Assembly (NCBI GenBank): GCA_015060485.1
Contig: SUYI01000002.1
Location: forward strand, 124,001-188,000
Direction of reading: 5' to 3'
DNA: 64,000 nt
Source of the DNA: Prevotella sp.
GTDB lineage: Bacteria > Bacteroidota > Bacteroidia > Bacteroidales > Bacteroidaceae
The translations under genes were made by a program, and so were the position numbers. Below are positions 48,498 through 56,948 of the stretch, piece by piece. The stretch's first letter is position 1. Each line of letters opens with the position of its first letter. The notes under the pieces were generated by a model. That model saw nothing but the letters and a program-made list of their open reading frames with translations. It did not search any database and was not told where the DNA came from.

Positions 48498-48580
48498 CAC
48501 AAACAACCGAACAAAATCATCACAAACAACCGAACAAAATCATCACAAACAACCGAACAAAATCATCACAAACAACCGAA
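48498..48580. repeat. 23-bp tandem repeat, 3 full copies + partial
   Basis: cacaaacaaccgaacaaaatcat x3 + cacaaacaaccgaa. Confidence 0.95.
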
Positions 48581-48594
48581 AAGTTTCCAAATTA

Positions 48595-48626
48595 TTTGCA
48601 TAATTCAATAATAATCAGTAACTTTG
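48595..48626 (+). promoter_or_regulatory. Bacteroidetes-type promoter
   Basis: TTTG (48595) N20 TAACTTTG (48619). Confidence 0.65.
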
Positions 48627-48654
48627 CCGTCAAATTGCAATTCATAGTTATAAG

Positions 48655-49932
48655 ATGAATATTGATTATAAGTCAAGAATAGCCGACAGCCTGCTTTCCC
48701 GTAAATTAGCAGGTAAGGGTGCCGTACTGATTGAAGGTCCTAAGTGGTGCGGTAAGACGACAACCGCCAAGCAGCAAGCTAAAAGCATACTTGATCTGGG
48801 AGACAGCGCTGTTTTGAAACAAAGTCGGCAGATGATGGACATCAGTCCTAAAACACTGTTACAAGGCAATACACCTCGTCTGATTGATGAATGGCAGATA
48901 ATACCACCTCTGTGGGACAGCATACGTGACGAGGTTGACAAACGGAGCGACTTCTCACAATTCATCCTGACGGGATCGTCGGTGCTCCCCCAGGCTGATG
49001 AGAGCATTCATAGTGGAACTGGTCGTTTCGCAAGAATCAGAATGCGCCCCATGACGCTGTTTGAGTCGGGCGATTCATCAGGAGAAGTTAGTCTTGGAGA
49101 ACTTTTCAAAGGAAACACGTTTGAACCAATCAAATGCAATACTGAACTCCGGGATATTGCCTATCTTACCTGTCGGGGAGGTTGGCCTATGGCAACATTT
49201 CTCAGTGGTGGCATTGCGCTGGATCAGGCATTCGACTACGTAGATTCTGTTGTTGAGCGTGATATTCAGAGGGTAGATGGGGTGAAACGAAGTGCTGAAC
49301 GCACCCGACTTCTTTTACGTTCTTATGCCAGGAACATTTCCCAACAGGTTTCATACGGAACTATCAAGGCTGATATGCTGTCGAATGATTCACAGACTCT
49401 CGACGAAGATACGGTGGCGGATTATATCAAGGCTCTTAAAAAATTATTCGTCATTGAAGACCTTGCAGCTTGGAATCCAAACCTTCGTAGCAAATCGGCA
49501 ATCCGTACCAGTGATACCCGACATTTTGTAGATCCAAGTATCGGGACAGCCTCGCTTGGACTTGGCCCTGATGACCTGATGAACGATTTGCTATCATTCG
49601 GTCTGTTTTTTGAGGATTTGGCAGTGCGCGACTTACGAGTCTTCGCCGAGACACTCGACGGCAAACTGTATCATTATCGCGACAGTTCTGGACTGGAGTG
49701 CGACACTGTGTTGCACCGCCGTAACGGCACTTATGCTTTGATAGAGGTTAAGTTAGGTGGTGAGAAGTTGATAGAGGAGGGAGCTGCCGCCCTGACGTCC
49801 TTGGCAGAGGCCATTGATACGACACGTATGCCGAGACCATCGTTTATGATGGTGCTCACAGCCGTTGGGCAATATGCATATCAGCGTCCAGATGGCGTAT
49901 TTGTCGTTCCCATCGGTTGTATAAAGGTATAA
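48655..49932 (+). CDS. AAA ATPase with DUF4143-type C-terminal domain
   Basis: IEGPKWCGKTTTAKQ (Walker A), FILTGSSVLP, C-terminal FEDLAVRDLRVFAE...YALIEVKLGG. Confidence 0.88.
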   Translation: MNIDYKSRIADSLLSRKLAGKGAVLIEGPKWCGKTTTAKQQAKSILDLGDSAVLKQSRQMMDISPKTLLQGNTPRLIDEWQIIPPLWDSIRDEVDKRSDFSQFILTGSSVLPQADESIHSGTGRFARIRMRPMTLFESGDSSGEVSLGELFKGNTFEPIKCNTELRDIAYLTCRGGWPMATFLSGGIALDQAFDYVDSVVERDIQRVDGVKRSAERTRLLLRSYARNISQQVSYGTIKADMLSNDSQTLDEDTVADYIKALKKLFVIEDLAAWNPNLRSKSAIRTSDTRHFVDPSIGTASLGLGPDDLMNDLLSFGLFFEDLAVRDLRVFAETLDGKLYHYRDSSGLECDTVLHRRNGTYALIEVKLGGEKLIEEGAAALTSLAEAIDTTRMPRPSFMMVLTAVGQYAYQRPDGVFVVPIGCIKV

Positions 49933-49954
49933 TAGAGTGGCAAAAAGCTGATTC

Positions 49955-49970
49955 ATCCAAAATCGACTGA
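49955..49970. repeat. 16-bp direct repeat, right copy
   Basis: ATCCAAAATCGACTGA. Confidence 0.85.
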
Positions 49971-50055
49971 CAAAACGTAAATTGTCGGTCGTTTTTGTTG
50001 TTTTGTCAGTTACCACTGCTTTCTTTTCCCTATCTTTGCACAAAAAACTAAAGAT

Positions 50056-50205
50056 ATGAAACAGACAATGAACAAGAAACGAAAGTATGAGCGGCCGCGG
50101 ACAACGGTCGTGGAACTGCAGCACAGAACGATGCTGCTGGCAGGAAGTGAAGTTAGTGCCAACCGCAATAGCTATGGTACTGCGACAGAAGATACGTGGA
50201 ACTAA
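50056..50205 (+). CDS. Short upstream ORF, 49 aa (not in the supplied track)
   Basis: MKQTMNKKRKYERPRTTVVELQHRTMLLAGSEVSANRNSYGTATEDTWN*, preceded by TATCTTTG. Confidence 0.55.
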   Translation: MKQTMNKKRKYERPRTTVVELQHRTMLLAGSEVSANRNSYGTATEDTWN

Positions 50206-50218
50206 GGAGAATTCGGAG

Positions 50219-52798
50219 ATGCAAAGGATTTTAAGCAAAACGGGCTGGCTGGTTGTGGCCGCAGCCCTCGTGATGGGATTCACTGCCTGTTCGAGCACAG
50301 AGGATGGCGCTATTGAGAACCCCCACCAGCCATTAGCGGTGCAGACCTACACCATAACCGTCGAGGCTTCGAAGAGTGATAGCGGAACCCGTGCACTCTC
50401 GCTCGACAACAAGACGCTCAATGCCACATGGGCGGAGGGCGAGGAAGTAACCGTATATAACGAGACAAAGAGTGAAACTCTCACGGGAACACTTATAGCC
50501 CAAGGCACAGGTGCCAATACCATACTGAAAGGCACCCTTACCGGTACCATCGAGAAGGATGACGTACTGACGCTGAAGTTCCTCAGCCCTACCTACGGTA
50601 CGCAGGACGGTACGCTCACGGGTTCGAATACGAGTATCGACAAGGTGTGCGACTATGCCGAGGCCACTGTTCACGTAGCCAATATTGATGGCAGTAACAT
50701 CACCATCACGGAATCGTCTGCAGACTTTCAGAACAAGCAGGCCATCGTGAAGTTCACGTTGAAGAACCATGGAGGCACAGCCATCAGCGCATCAAGACTG
50801 ACAGTCAATGACGGTACCAACAATTACATCGTTACTCCAACATCGGCAACCGATGAACTCTTTGTCGCTATACCGGCAACAAATACAGTGACCCTAACGG
50901 TAACGGACCCAACTTCCAAACCATACATCTATGAAAAGACAGGTGCAGGATTAGTAGCAGGCAAGTATTATGAGATAGGAGTGAAAATGTCGGTTTATCT
51001 CGACAACGCCACCACTAACGTAACGCTGGCAGACGGCGACGTGGTTGTGGGCGAACTTAAGAGCATAGTACAGATTAATATGGCTGATGACGCTACGGTA
51101 ACGCTAAACAACGTAACCATTAATGGTGTGTACCATGATACTTATTACAGGTGGGCGGGAATCAACTGTTTGGGAGATGCCACTATCATCCTCCAAGGTA
51201 CGAACGTCGTGAAGGGATTCAACTATAATTTCCCAGGTATATGTGTTCCTGAAAACCATACGCTCACCATTCAGGGTGACGGAGTGCTCAATGCGAGCAG
51301 CAACGGCTATGGAGCAGGCATCGGTGGCGGCTACAACATTAAATGCGGTAATATCAAGATTATGGGCGGCACCATCACGGCCATTGGTGGTACATACGCT
51401 GCCGGAATCGGTGGTGGATCCAGTGGTACTGATGGAAAATGTGGTAACATTGAAATCTGTGGAGGCACCATAAATGCCACTGGTGGCGAAGGTGCTGCCG
51501 GCATAGGCGCTGGAAGTAACTCACGTTGCGGTACCATTACTATTAGTGGCGGTAATATCACAGCCCAGGGCGGTCGCTATGCTGCAGGTATTGGCAGTAG
51601 TGCCGGTACAAGCACAAGCATAAGCGGTAATGTCGGCGTCTGTCAGGACATAACGATTACTGGCGGTACCATTGTTGCTACAGGTGGCGACGCTTCTGCC
51701 GGTATCGGCGGCGGTAAGGTTTGCGGAGACATTACCATCAGCGGCGCCAACATTACTGCGACGAAAGGCAGTGGGGCTCCCTATAGCATTGGGGCAGGCA
51801 ATGATGGATACTGTGGTACTGTGACGATAAATGGTGTAGAAGGTCCTGTTTCAACCAATCCATATACATTTTCCGTTACTGACCTTAGCGCGGCAGGAAA
51901 TGCTAATACTTACATTGTTTCATCGGCTGGCACATATAAGTTCGATGCTACAGTGAAGGGGAACGGAGGTCTTGATCCCCTGACAGGTACGACGGCAACT
52001 AAGATTGACAAGTCGAGCATTGCTGGCGTGAAAGTACTGTGGGAGGTGTATGACAAGGGCCGTGCCATCAAACACGACGGAACGAAGTACGACATCAGCT
52101 ACAACGATGGCTACGTCTATTTCTCTACACCGAATGAGTTCACAGAGGGCGATTGCTACGTAGCGGTCTATGATGCTGAAGATAACATCTTATGGAGCTG
52201 GCTTATCTGGGCGGCAGCTACCCCAAGCGAACAGGCTGTTGGCAGCGATAAGTTTATGAATTGTAACCTTGGATCAATCCAGGTTGCCTATTGTACACGT
52301 GGATTCCTATATGAATGGGGACGCAAAGATCCTTTCCCGTCGACAAAATATAACAATAATGAGCCTTATGACTACTATCCGGCCCGAATGACTTGCTATA
52401 GTTTTGTAACTTCATCGCAAAGTGTATCTTACGCCACCCAGCACCCCACAACATACATACCTGGAGCCTGGGTGACAGAGGATGATTACAGGACAGATCT
52501 CTGGAGTGACACTCAAAAGACCATCTATGATCCTTGCCCAGTAGGATGGAGAGTCCCAACCAGTTCCCAGATGTCATCATTCAAGAGTATAGTAGGATTG
52601 GGGAACTTGCCTGCTACTGGCTTTACAGGCGGAATCAATAGTGAAGGGGATTTCGGTTATGGGAATCCGGGTACTGGTTATTACTGGTCGAGTACAGGAG
52701 TTAATAGGAGTAATGCATTGGCTTCTTGCAACGATGGCCGTCTTAATCAAAGTTGGCCCGTTAATGAGGGTTATGCTATCCGCCCGGTGAAGGAATAA
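50219..52798 (+). CDS. Surface lipoprotein with fimbrillin-like N-terminal region, glycine-rich beta-repeats and C-terminal fibrobacter-type (FISUMP-like) domain
   Basis: Lipobox MGFTACSS; CGxIxIxGGTIxAxGGxxAAGIGGG repeats; DPCPVGWRVPTSSQ...YYWSST...GYAIRPVKE. Confidence 0.75.
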   Translation: MQRILSKTGWLVVAAALVMGFTACSSTEDGAIENPHQPLAVQTYTITVEASKSDSGTRALSLDNKTLNATWAEGEEVTVYNETKSETLTGTLIAQGTGANTILKGTLTGTIEKDDVLTLKFLSPTYGTQDGTLTGSNTSIDKVCDYAEATVHVANIDGSNITITESSADFQNKQAIVKFTLKNHGGTAISASRLTVNDGTNNYIVTPTSATDELFVAIPATNTVTLTVTDPTSKPYIYEKTGAGLVAGKYYEIGVKMSVYLDNATTNVTLADGDVVVGELKSIVQINMADDATVTLNNVTINGVYHDTYYRWAGINCLGDATIILQGTNVVKGFNYNFPGICVPENHTLTIQGDGVLNASSNGYGAGIGGGYNIKCGNIKIMGGTITAIGGTYAAGIGGGSSGTDGKCGNIEICGGTINATGGEGAAGIGAGSNSRCGTITISGGNITAQGGRYAAGIGSSAGTSTSISGNVGVCQDITITGGTIVATGGDASAGIGGGKVCGDITISGANITATKGSGAPYSIGAGNDGYCGTVTINGVEGPVSTNPYTFSVTDLSAAGNANTYIVSSAGTYKFDATVKGNGGLDPLTGTTATKIDKSSIAGVKVLWEVYDKGRAIKHDGTKYDISYNDGYVYFSTPNEFTEGDCYVAVYDAEDNILWSWLIWAAATPSEQAVGSDKFMNCNLGSIQVAYCTRGFLYEWGRKDPFPSTKYNNNEPYDYYPARMTCYSFVTSSQSVSYATQHPTTYIPGAWVTEDDYRTDLWSDTQKTIYDPCPVGWRVPTSSQMSSFKSIVGLGNLPATGFTGGINSEGDFGYGNPGTGYYWSSTGVNRSNALASCNDGRLNQSWPVNEGYAIRPVKE

Positions 52799-52873
52799 GC
52801 TTGATCAATGGGATATGAACGGTTCTTCTGGTGAATCTGGGCTCTCAGTGATCCACTTGGGAATCATGGGGAC

Positions 52874-53077
52874 TCTCCGACCTGAAGGTCTGAGTGTGGC
52901 TTCGCAATCTCGGTGATCCACTTTGATATTCAAGGCACTGTTCTGTTTTTCAGGGCGGTGCTTTTGTTTCCAGAATTTTTCTCCGTACAGAATTTTTATT
53001 TTAGCGGACGAAAATTTTGTTTCGCTGGGAGTATTGCCAAACGCTTCCTCGATACAAATAAGAGAAAGAAAGTGAGC
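52874..53077. repeat. Left copy of direct repeat flanking ATPase 2, split by about 68 bp of extra sequence
   Basis: Blocks 52874-52951 and 53020-53077 match 54487-54618. Confidence 0.9.
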
Positions 53078-53130
53078 AGAATGTCATGTCGCTCCTGCTT
53101 TTTTGAACTAACAGAGAAAGGAATAAGGGG

Positions 53131-54327
53131 TCAGTATATAAGACCAAAAAGCCAGAGGGGTATTTTGTTGCCGTAGCCGGTCTCGATGTTGGCAGCGACA
53201 ACGTAGCTGTCGGGGAGGTCGGCAATCTGTGTAAAGCCCTTTTTGCGGCCTCCGACCTCGAAGAGATACTTCTCGTCCACCTGCAAGTCACCCTGGGGGG
53301 CATGATGAATGGTATGGTTAAAGGACATCATGGAGGAGAAGAAAGACTCGCGGGCGGTGCCTTCGTCAGCACTGGAACCGAGGGCGTGCATGAGGTTGGT
53401 GTTGTTGAGTAGTATCTTGTCGGGCTTTCCTATTGCTTTGAGACCTTTGCCCTGGGCATGGAGTTGACGGATGAGGGCTGCGCGCTCGAGAAGGGAGAGA
53501 AGGTGTATGAGCTGATTGCGGGTGGTGGAGAGGTTGGTGCACATGTTGGCAATGTTGGGCGTGAAGGGTGCTAACTGTGCAAGGATCATGAGCAGTCGCT
53601 TGGCTTTCTGGAGTGTCTCGTACTCAATGTTTTCGACTGCGGGGATGTCGTTCTCGATGATGGTGGAGACGACTTGCTGGAGGCGCTCGTAGAAACTTTC
53701 GTCTGAGGCTGTCTCAAGGAAGAAGGGGTAGTAGCCGGTCTTGAGGTACTGCTCGAAGTGGGGCAGTGGCTTGAAGTCGCGGGTGATGCCGGAGGCGAGC
53801 TGCATGTGAGAGGTGAGGATGTCGGTGAGAGAGAGTACGGGCAGGTGGGCGGCTCCGGTGATGTCAAGGTACTCGCGGAAGGAGAGTCCGTGGAGGGTGT
53901 ACATGCGGAGGCGTCTGGAGAGGTCGCCCTCAGCATTGTCGATTTCCAGGAGTGAGGAACCGGTGAAGACGATGTGGAGTTTGGGGTAGTCGTCGTATAG
54001 GTTCTTGATGGTGCGCACCCAACCTTGGTATTTGTGAACTTCGTCGAGGAATAGGTGGGTGACGCCGTGGGTGTATAGGTATTCGGCGAGTTCGGGGAGA
54101 GAATGAGTGGCGAACCAGATGTTGTCGAGTGAGGCGTAGAAAGCACTGGTGCGGTCTGGGAAGGTAAGGAGGATGTGCTGTAGGAGCATAGTGGTCTTGC
54201 CGACTCCCTTGGCACCCTTAATACCTATAAGGCGTTCGCTCCAGTCGATAGAGGCGTAGAGGTAGCGAAGGTAATGGGTCTGGGTTTCTTCCAAGCGGCG
54301 ATTGTAGGCGCGAAATAATGTTTCCAT
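53131..54327 (-). CDS. AAA ATPase with DUF4143-type C-terminal domain
   Basis: IGIKGAKGVGKTTMLLQH (Walker A), THLFLDEVHKY, LHIVFTGSSLLEI. Confidence 0.9.
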   Translation of the reverse strand: METLFRAYNRRLEETQTHYLRYLYASIDWSERLIGIKGAKGVGKTTMLLQHILLTFPDRTSAFYASLDNIWFATHSLPELAEYLYTHGVTHLFLDEVHKYQGWVRTIKNLYDDYPKLHIVFTGSSLLEIDNAEGDLSRRLRMYTLHGLSFREYLDITGAAHLPVLSLTDILTSHMQLASGITRDFKPLPHFEQYLKTGYYPFFLETASDESFYERLQQVVSTIIENDIPAVENIEYETLQKAKRLLMILAQLAPFTPNIANMCTNLSTTRNQLIHLLSLLERAALIRQLHAQGKGLKAIGKPDKILLNNTNLMHALGSSADEGTARESFFSSMMSFNHTIHHAPQGDLQVDEKYLFEVGGRKKGFTQIADLPDSYVVAANIETGYGNKIPLWLFGLIY

Positions 54328-54486
54328 ATACGTATCTTTATTCTAAATTCACGCTGCAAAGATACTAAATATTTCTTTATGGAGAAAGAAAACGCAGGAA
54401 AAAGTTTCTTTGAAAGGATGGAAATTAAAAAGTATTGTCACACGAGGGTCAGTGAATTGTGGGGGCTGAATCGTGGGGAATGCGGT

Positions 54487-54618
54487 TCTCCGACCTGAAT
54501 GTCTGAGTATGGCTTCGCAATCTCGGTGGTCCACTTTGACATTCAAGGCACTACTCTGTTTTTCGCTGGGAGTATTGCCAAACGCTTCCTCGATACAAAT
54601 AAGAGAAAGAAAGTGAGC
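54487..54618. repeat. Right copy of direct repeat flanking ATPase 2
   Basis: Includes GCTGGGAGTATTGCCAAACGCTTCCTCGATACAAATAAGAGAAAGAAAGTGAGC, identical to the left copy. Confidence 0.9.
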
Positions 54619-54624
54619 GGACCG

Positions 54625-54656
54625 TTTGGTTGGCTCGTTTTTTATTCGTAACTTTG
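54625..54656 (+). promoter_or_regulatory. Bacteroidetes-type promoter of sufCD
   Basis: TTTG (54625) N20 TAACTTTG (54649). Confidence 0.65.
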
Positions 54657-54678
54657 CAGCCCAAAGGTTATAAGCATT

Positions 54679-55434
54679 ATGTTAGAAGTCAAAAACTTAC
54701 ACGCCAAGATCGGCGACAAGGAGATATTGAAAGGCATCGACCTCGTGATTAACGACGGTGAGACGCATGCCATCATGGGGCCCAACGGCTCGGGCAAGTC
54801 GACGCTGAGTGCCGTGCTCGTGGGTAATCCGCTCTACGAGGTGACGGAGGGCGAGGCATGGTTCAACGGCAAGAACCTGCTGGAGATGAAGCCGGAGGAC
54901 AGAGCGCACGAGGGATTGTTCCTGTCGTTCCAGTATCCTGTAGAGATTCCGGGTGTGTCGATGACCAACTTCATGAAGGCGGCCATCAACGAGAAGCGCA
55001 AGTATCAGGGCTTGGAGCCGATGAACGCCGCTGAGTTCCTGAAGCTGCAGCGCGAGAAGCGCAAGATTGTGGAGCTTGACTCCAAACTGGCCAACCGCTC
55101 GGTGAACGAAGGCTTCAGCGGTGGCGAGAAGAAGCGTAACGAGATTTTCCAGATGGCCATGTTGGAACCGAAGTTGAGTATTCTCGACGAGACGGACTCT
55201 GGTCTCGACGTTGACGCTATGCGCATTGTGGCCGAGGGTGTCAACAAACTCCAGACGCCTGAGACCTCGTGCATCGTCATCACCCACTACGACCGTCTGC
55301 TGGAGATGATCCGTCCCCAGTTCGTCCACGTACTCTATAAAGGCCGTATCGTCAAGACGGGCGGTCCCGAACTGGCCAAGCAGATTCAGGAGCACGGCTA
55401 CGACTGGATTAAGGAAGAAATCGGAGAAGAGTGA
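54679..55434 (+). CDS. sufC: Fe-S assembly ATPase SufC
   Basis: GPNGSGKSTLSAVLVG, FSGGEKKRNEI, DETDSGLD. Confidence 0.96.
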   Translation: MLEVKNLHAKIGDKEILKGIDLVINDGETHAIMGPNGSGKSTLSAVLVGNPLYEVTEGEAWFNGKNLLEMKPEDRAHEGLFLSFQYPVEIPGVSMTNFMKAAINEKRKYQGLEPMNAAEFLKLQREKRKIVELDSKLANRSVNEGFSGGEKKRNEIFQMAMLEPKLSILDETDSGLDVDAMRIVAEGVNKLQTPETSCIVITHYDRLLEMIRPQFVHVLYKGRIVKTGGPELAKQIQEHGYDWIKEEIGEE

Positions 55435-55467
55435 GTTAAGTGAAGAGTGAAGAATGAAGAGTGAAGA
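55433..55467 (+). repeat. Heptamer array between sufC and sufD, containing the sufD start codon
   Basis: gagttaa gtgaaga gtgaaga atgaaga gtgaaga. Confidence 0.85.
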
Positions 55468-56842
55468 ATTTGCTTCCGCCCATGATATGCAGTCAGAACA
55501 GCAATACATAGAACTCTACGAGCAGGCGAGGGAGATGATTTTCTCTCATGCGCCTGAGGCGATGAATGCCGTGAGGGATGAGGCTTTTGAGAACTTCCGC
55601 AAGCAGGGCTTTCCGTCTCGAAAGGTCGAGCGTTACAAATACACTGACATTGCCAAGCTCTTTGCGCCTGACTATGGTGTCAATCTCAATCGCCTCGAGA
55701 TACCCGTTGACCCCTACGAGGCCTTCCGTTGCGATGTGCCCAACCTCTCTACGAGTCTCTATTTCGTGGTGAATGATACTTTCTATAACAAGGCACTGCC
55801 ACAAGCACATCTGCCAGAGGGTGTCATTATCGGTTCACTGAGAGAAAATCCCCATTTCATCGAGAAATATTACGCAAAACTTGCCAAGACTTCTGAAGAC
55901 GCTGTTACTGCCCTCAATACCATGTTGGCACAGGATGGTATGGTGGTCTTTGTGCCCAAGAATGTAAAGGTAGACCGTGCCATACAAGTCATCAACATCC
56001 TGAAGGCAACGCCCAGCAATGCCCAGCGCCAGGTGCCCGACCTCATGGTCAACCGTCGCGTGCTGATTATTCTTGAAGAAGGTGCAGAGCTGAAAATGCT
56101 GTTCTGCGACCATGCCGCCGACGACAAGAATTTCCTTGCTACACAGGTCATCGAGGCCTATGTAGGCGAGAATGCCTCGCTGGATCTGTATTGCCTCGAG
56201 GAGACCCACGCCAAGAATGTCCGCATTAGCAATGTCTATATCGACCAACAGGCCAACAGCCGAGTGAAACATAATGTCATCACGCTGCACAACGGCATCA
56301 CCCGCAACAAGCTCGACCTCACCTTCTCGGGCGAGGGAGGAGAGTGTCAGTGCTACGGCTGCGTGATTGCCGACAAGCAGCAGCACGTCGACAACAACAC
56401 GCTGATTACGCATAAGGTACCCCATTGTACCAGCAATGAACTCTATAAATATGTGCTCGACGACAAGGCCACAGGAGCCTTCGCTGGTCGTGTGCTCGTG
56501 GAGCACGGAGCCCAGAAGACCTCGTCGCAGATGACAAACCAGAACCTGACGGCCACCCGCGAGGCCCGCATGTACACCCAGCCCATGCTCGAAATCTATG
56601 CCGATGACGTGAAGTGTGCCCATGGCTCTACCGTCGGACAGCTCAACGATGCAGCCCTGTTCTATATGCGACAGCGCGGCATTTCGCTCGACGAGGCCAA
56701 ACTCCTGTTGCAGAACGCCTTCATCAACGAGGTTATCGACAAGATGCAGCTCGAACCCCTCCGCGACCGACTGCACCACCTGGTGGAAAAGCGCTTCCGA
56801 GGCGAGCTCAACAAATGCGAGGGCTGCAAACTCTGCAAATAA
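55454..56842 (+). CDS. sufD: Fe-S cluster assembly protein SufD
   Basis: FPSRKVERYKYTDI, CAHGSTVGQLNDAALFYMRQRGI. Confidence 0.93.
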   Translation: MKSEEFASAHDMQSEQQYIELYEQAREMIFSHAPEAMNAVRDEAFENFRKQGFPSRKVERYKYTDIAKLFAPDYGVNLNRLEIPVDPYEAFRCDVPNLSTSLYFVVNDTFYNKALPQAHLPEGVIIGSLRENPHFIEKYYAKLAKTSEDAVTALNTMLAQDGMVVFVPKNVKVDRAIQVINILKATPSNAQRQVPDLMVNRRVLIILEEGAELKMLFCDHAADDKNFLATQVIEAYVGENASLDLYCLEETHAKNVRISNVYIDQQANSRVKHNVITLHNGITRNKLDLTFSGEGGECQCYGCVIADKQQHVDNNTLITHKVPHCTSNELYKYVLDDKATGAFAGRVLVEHGAQKTSSQMTNQNLTATREARMYTQPMLEIYADDVKCAHGSTVGQLNDAALFYMRQRGISLDEAKLLLQNAFINEVIDKMQLEPLRDRLHHLVEKRFRGELNKCEGCKLCK

Positions 56843-56903
56843 GCAACTCGTGGGCGTGAACGTATTGTTCACCCCATTTTTTTTGCTATCCCCCTTCTCT
56901 TAG

Positions 56904-56935
56904 TTACAAAACGTGCGCGTGTTCGTCTTTATTAT
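56904..56935 (+). promoter_or_regulatory. Shared upstream motif TTACAAA-N13-CGTCTTTATTATAAA
   Basis: ACAAA 56906, N13, CGTCTT 56924, upstream of GH2. Confidence 0.6.
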
Positions 56936-56948
56936 AAATATAAAAGTA

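Noticed and set aside
48498-48580. Possible CRISPR array
   Set aside because: The 23-bp units are directly contiguous with no spacers and no cas genes nearby.
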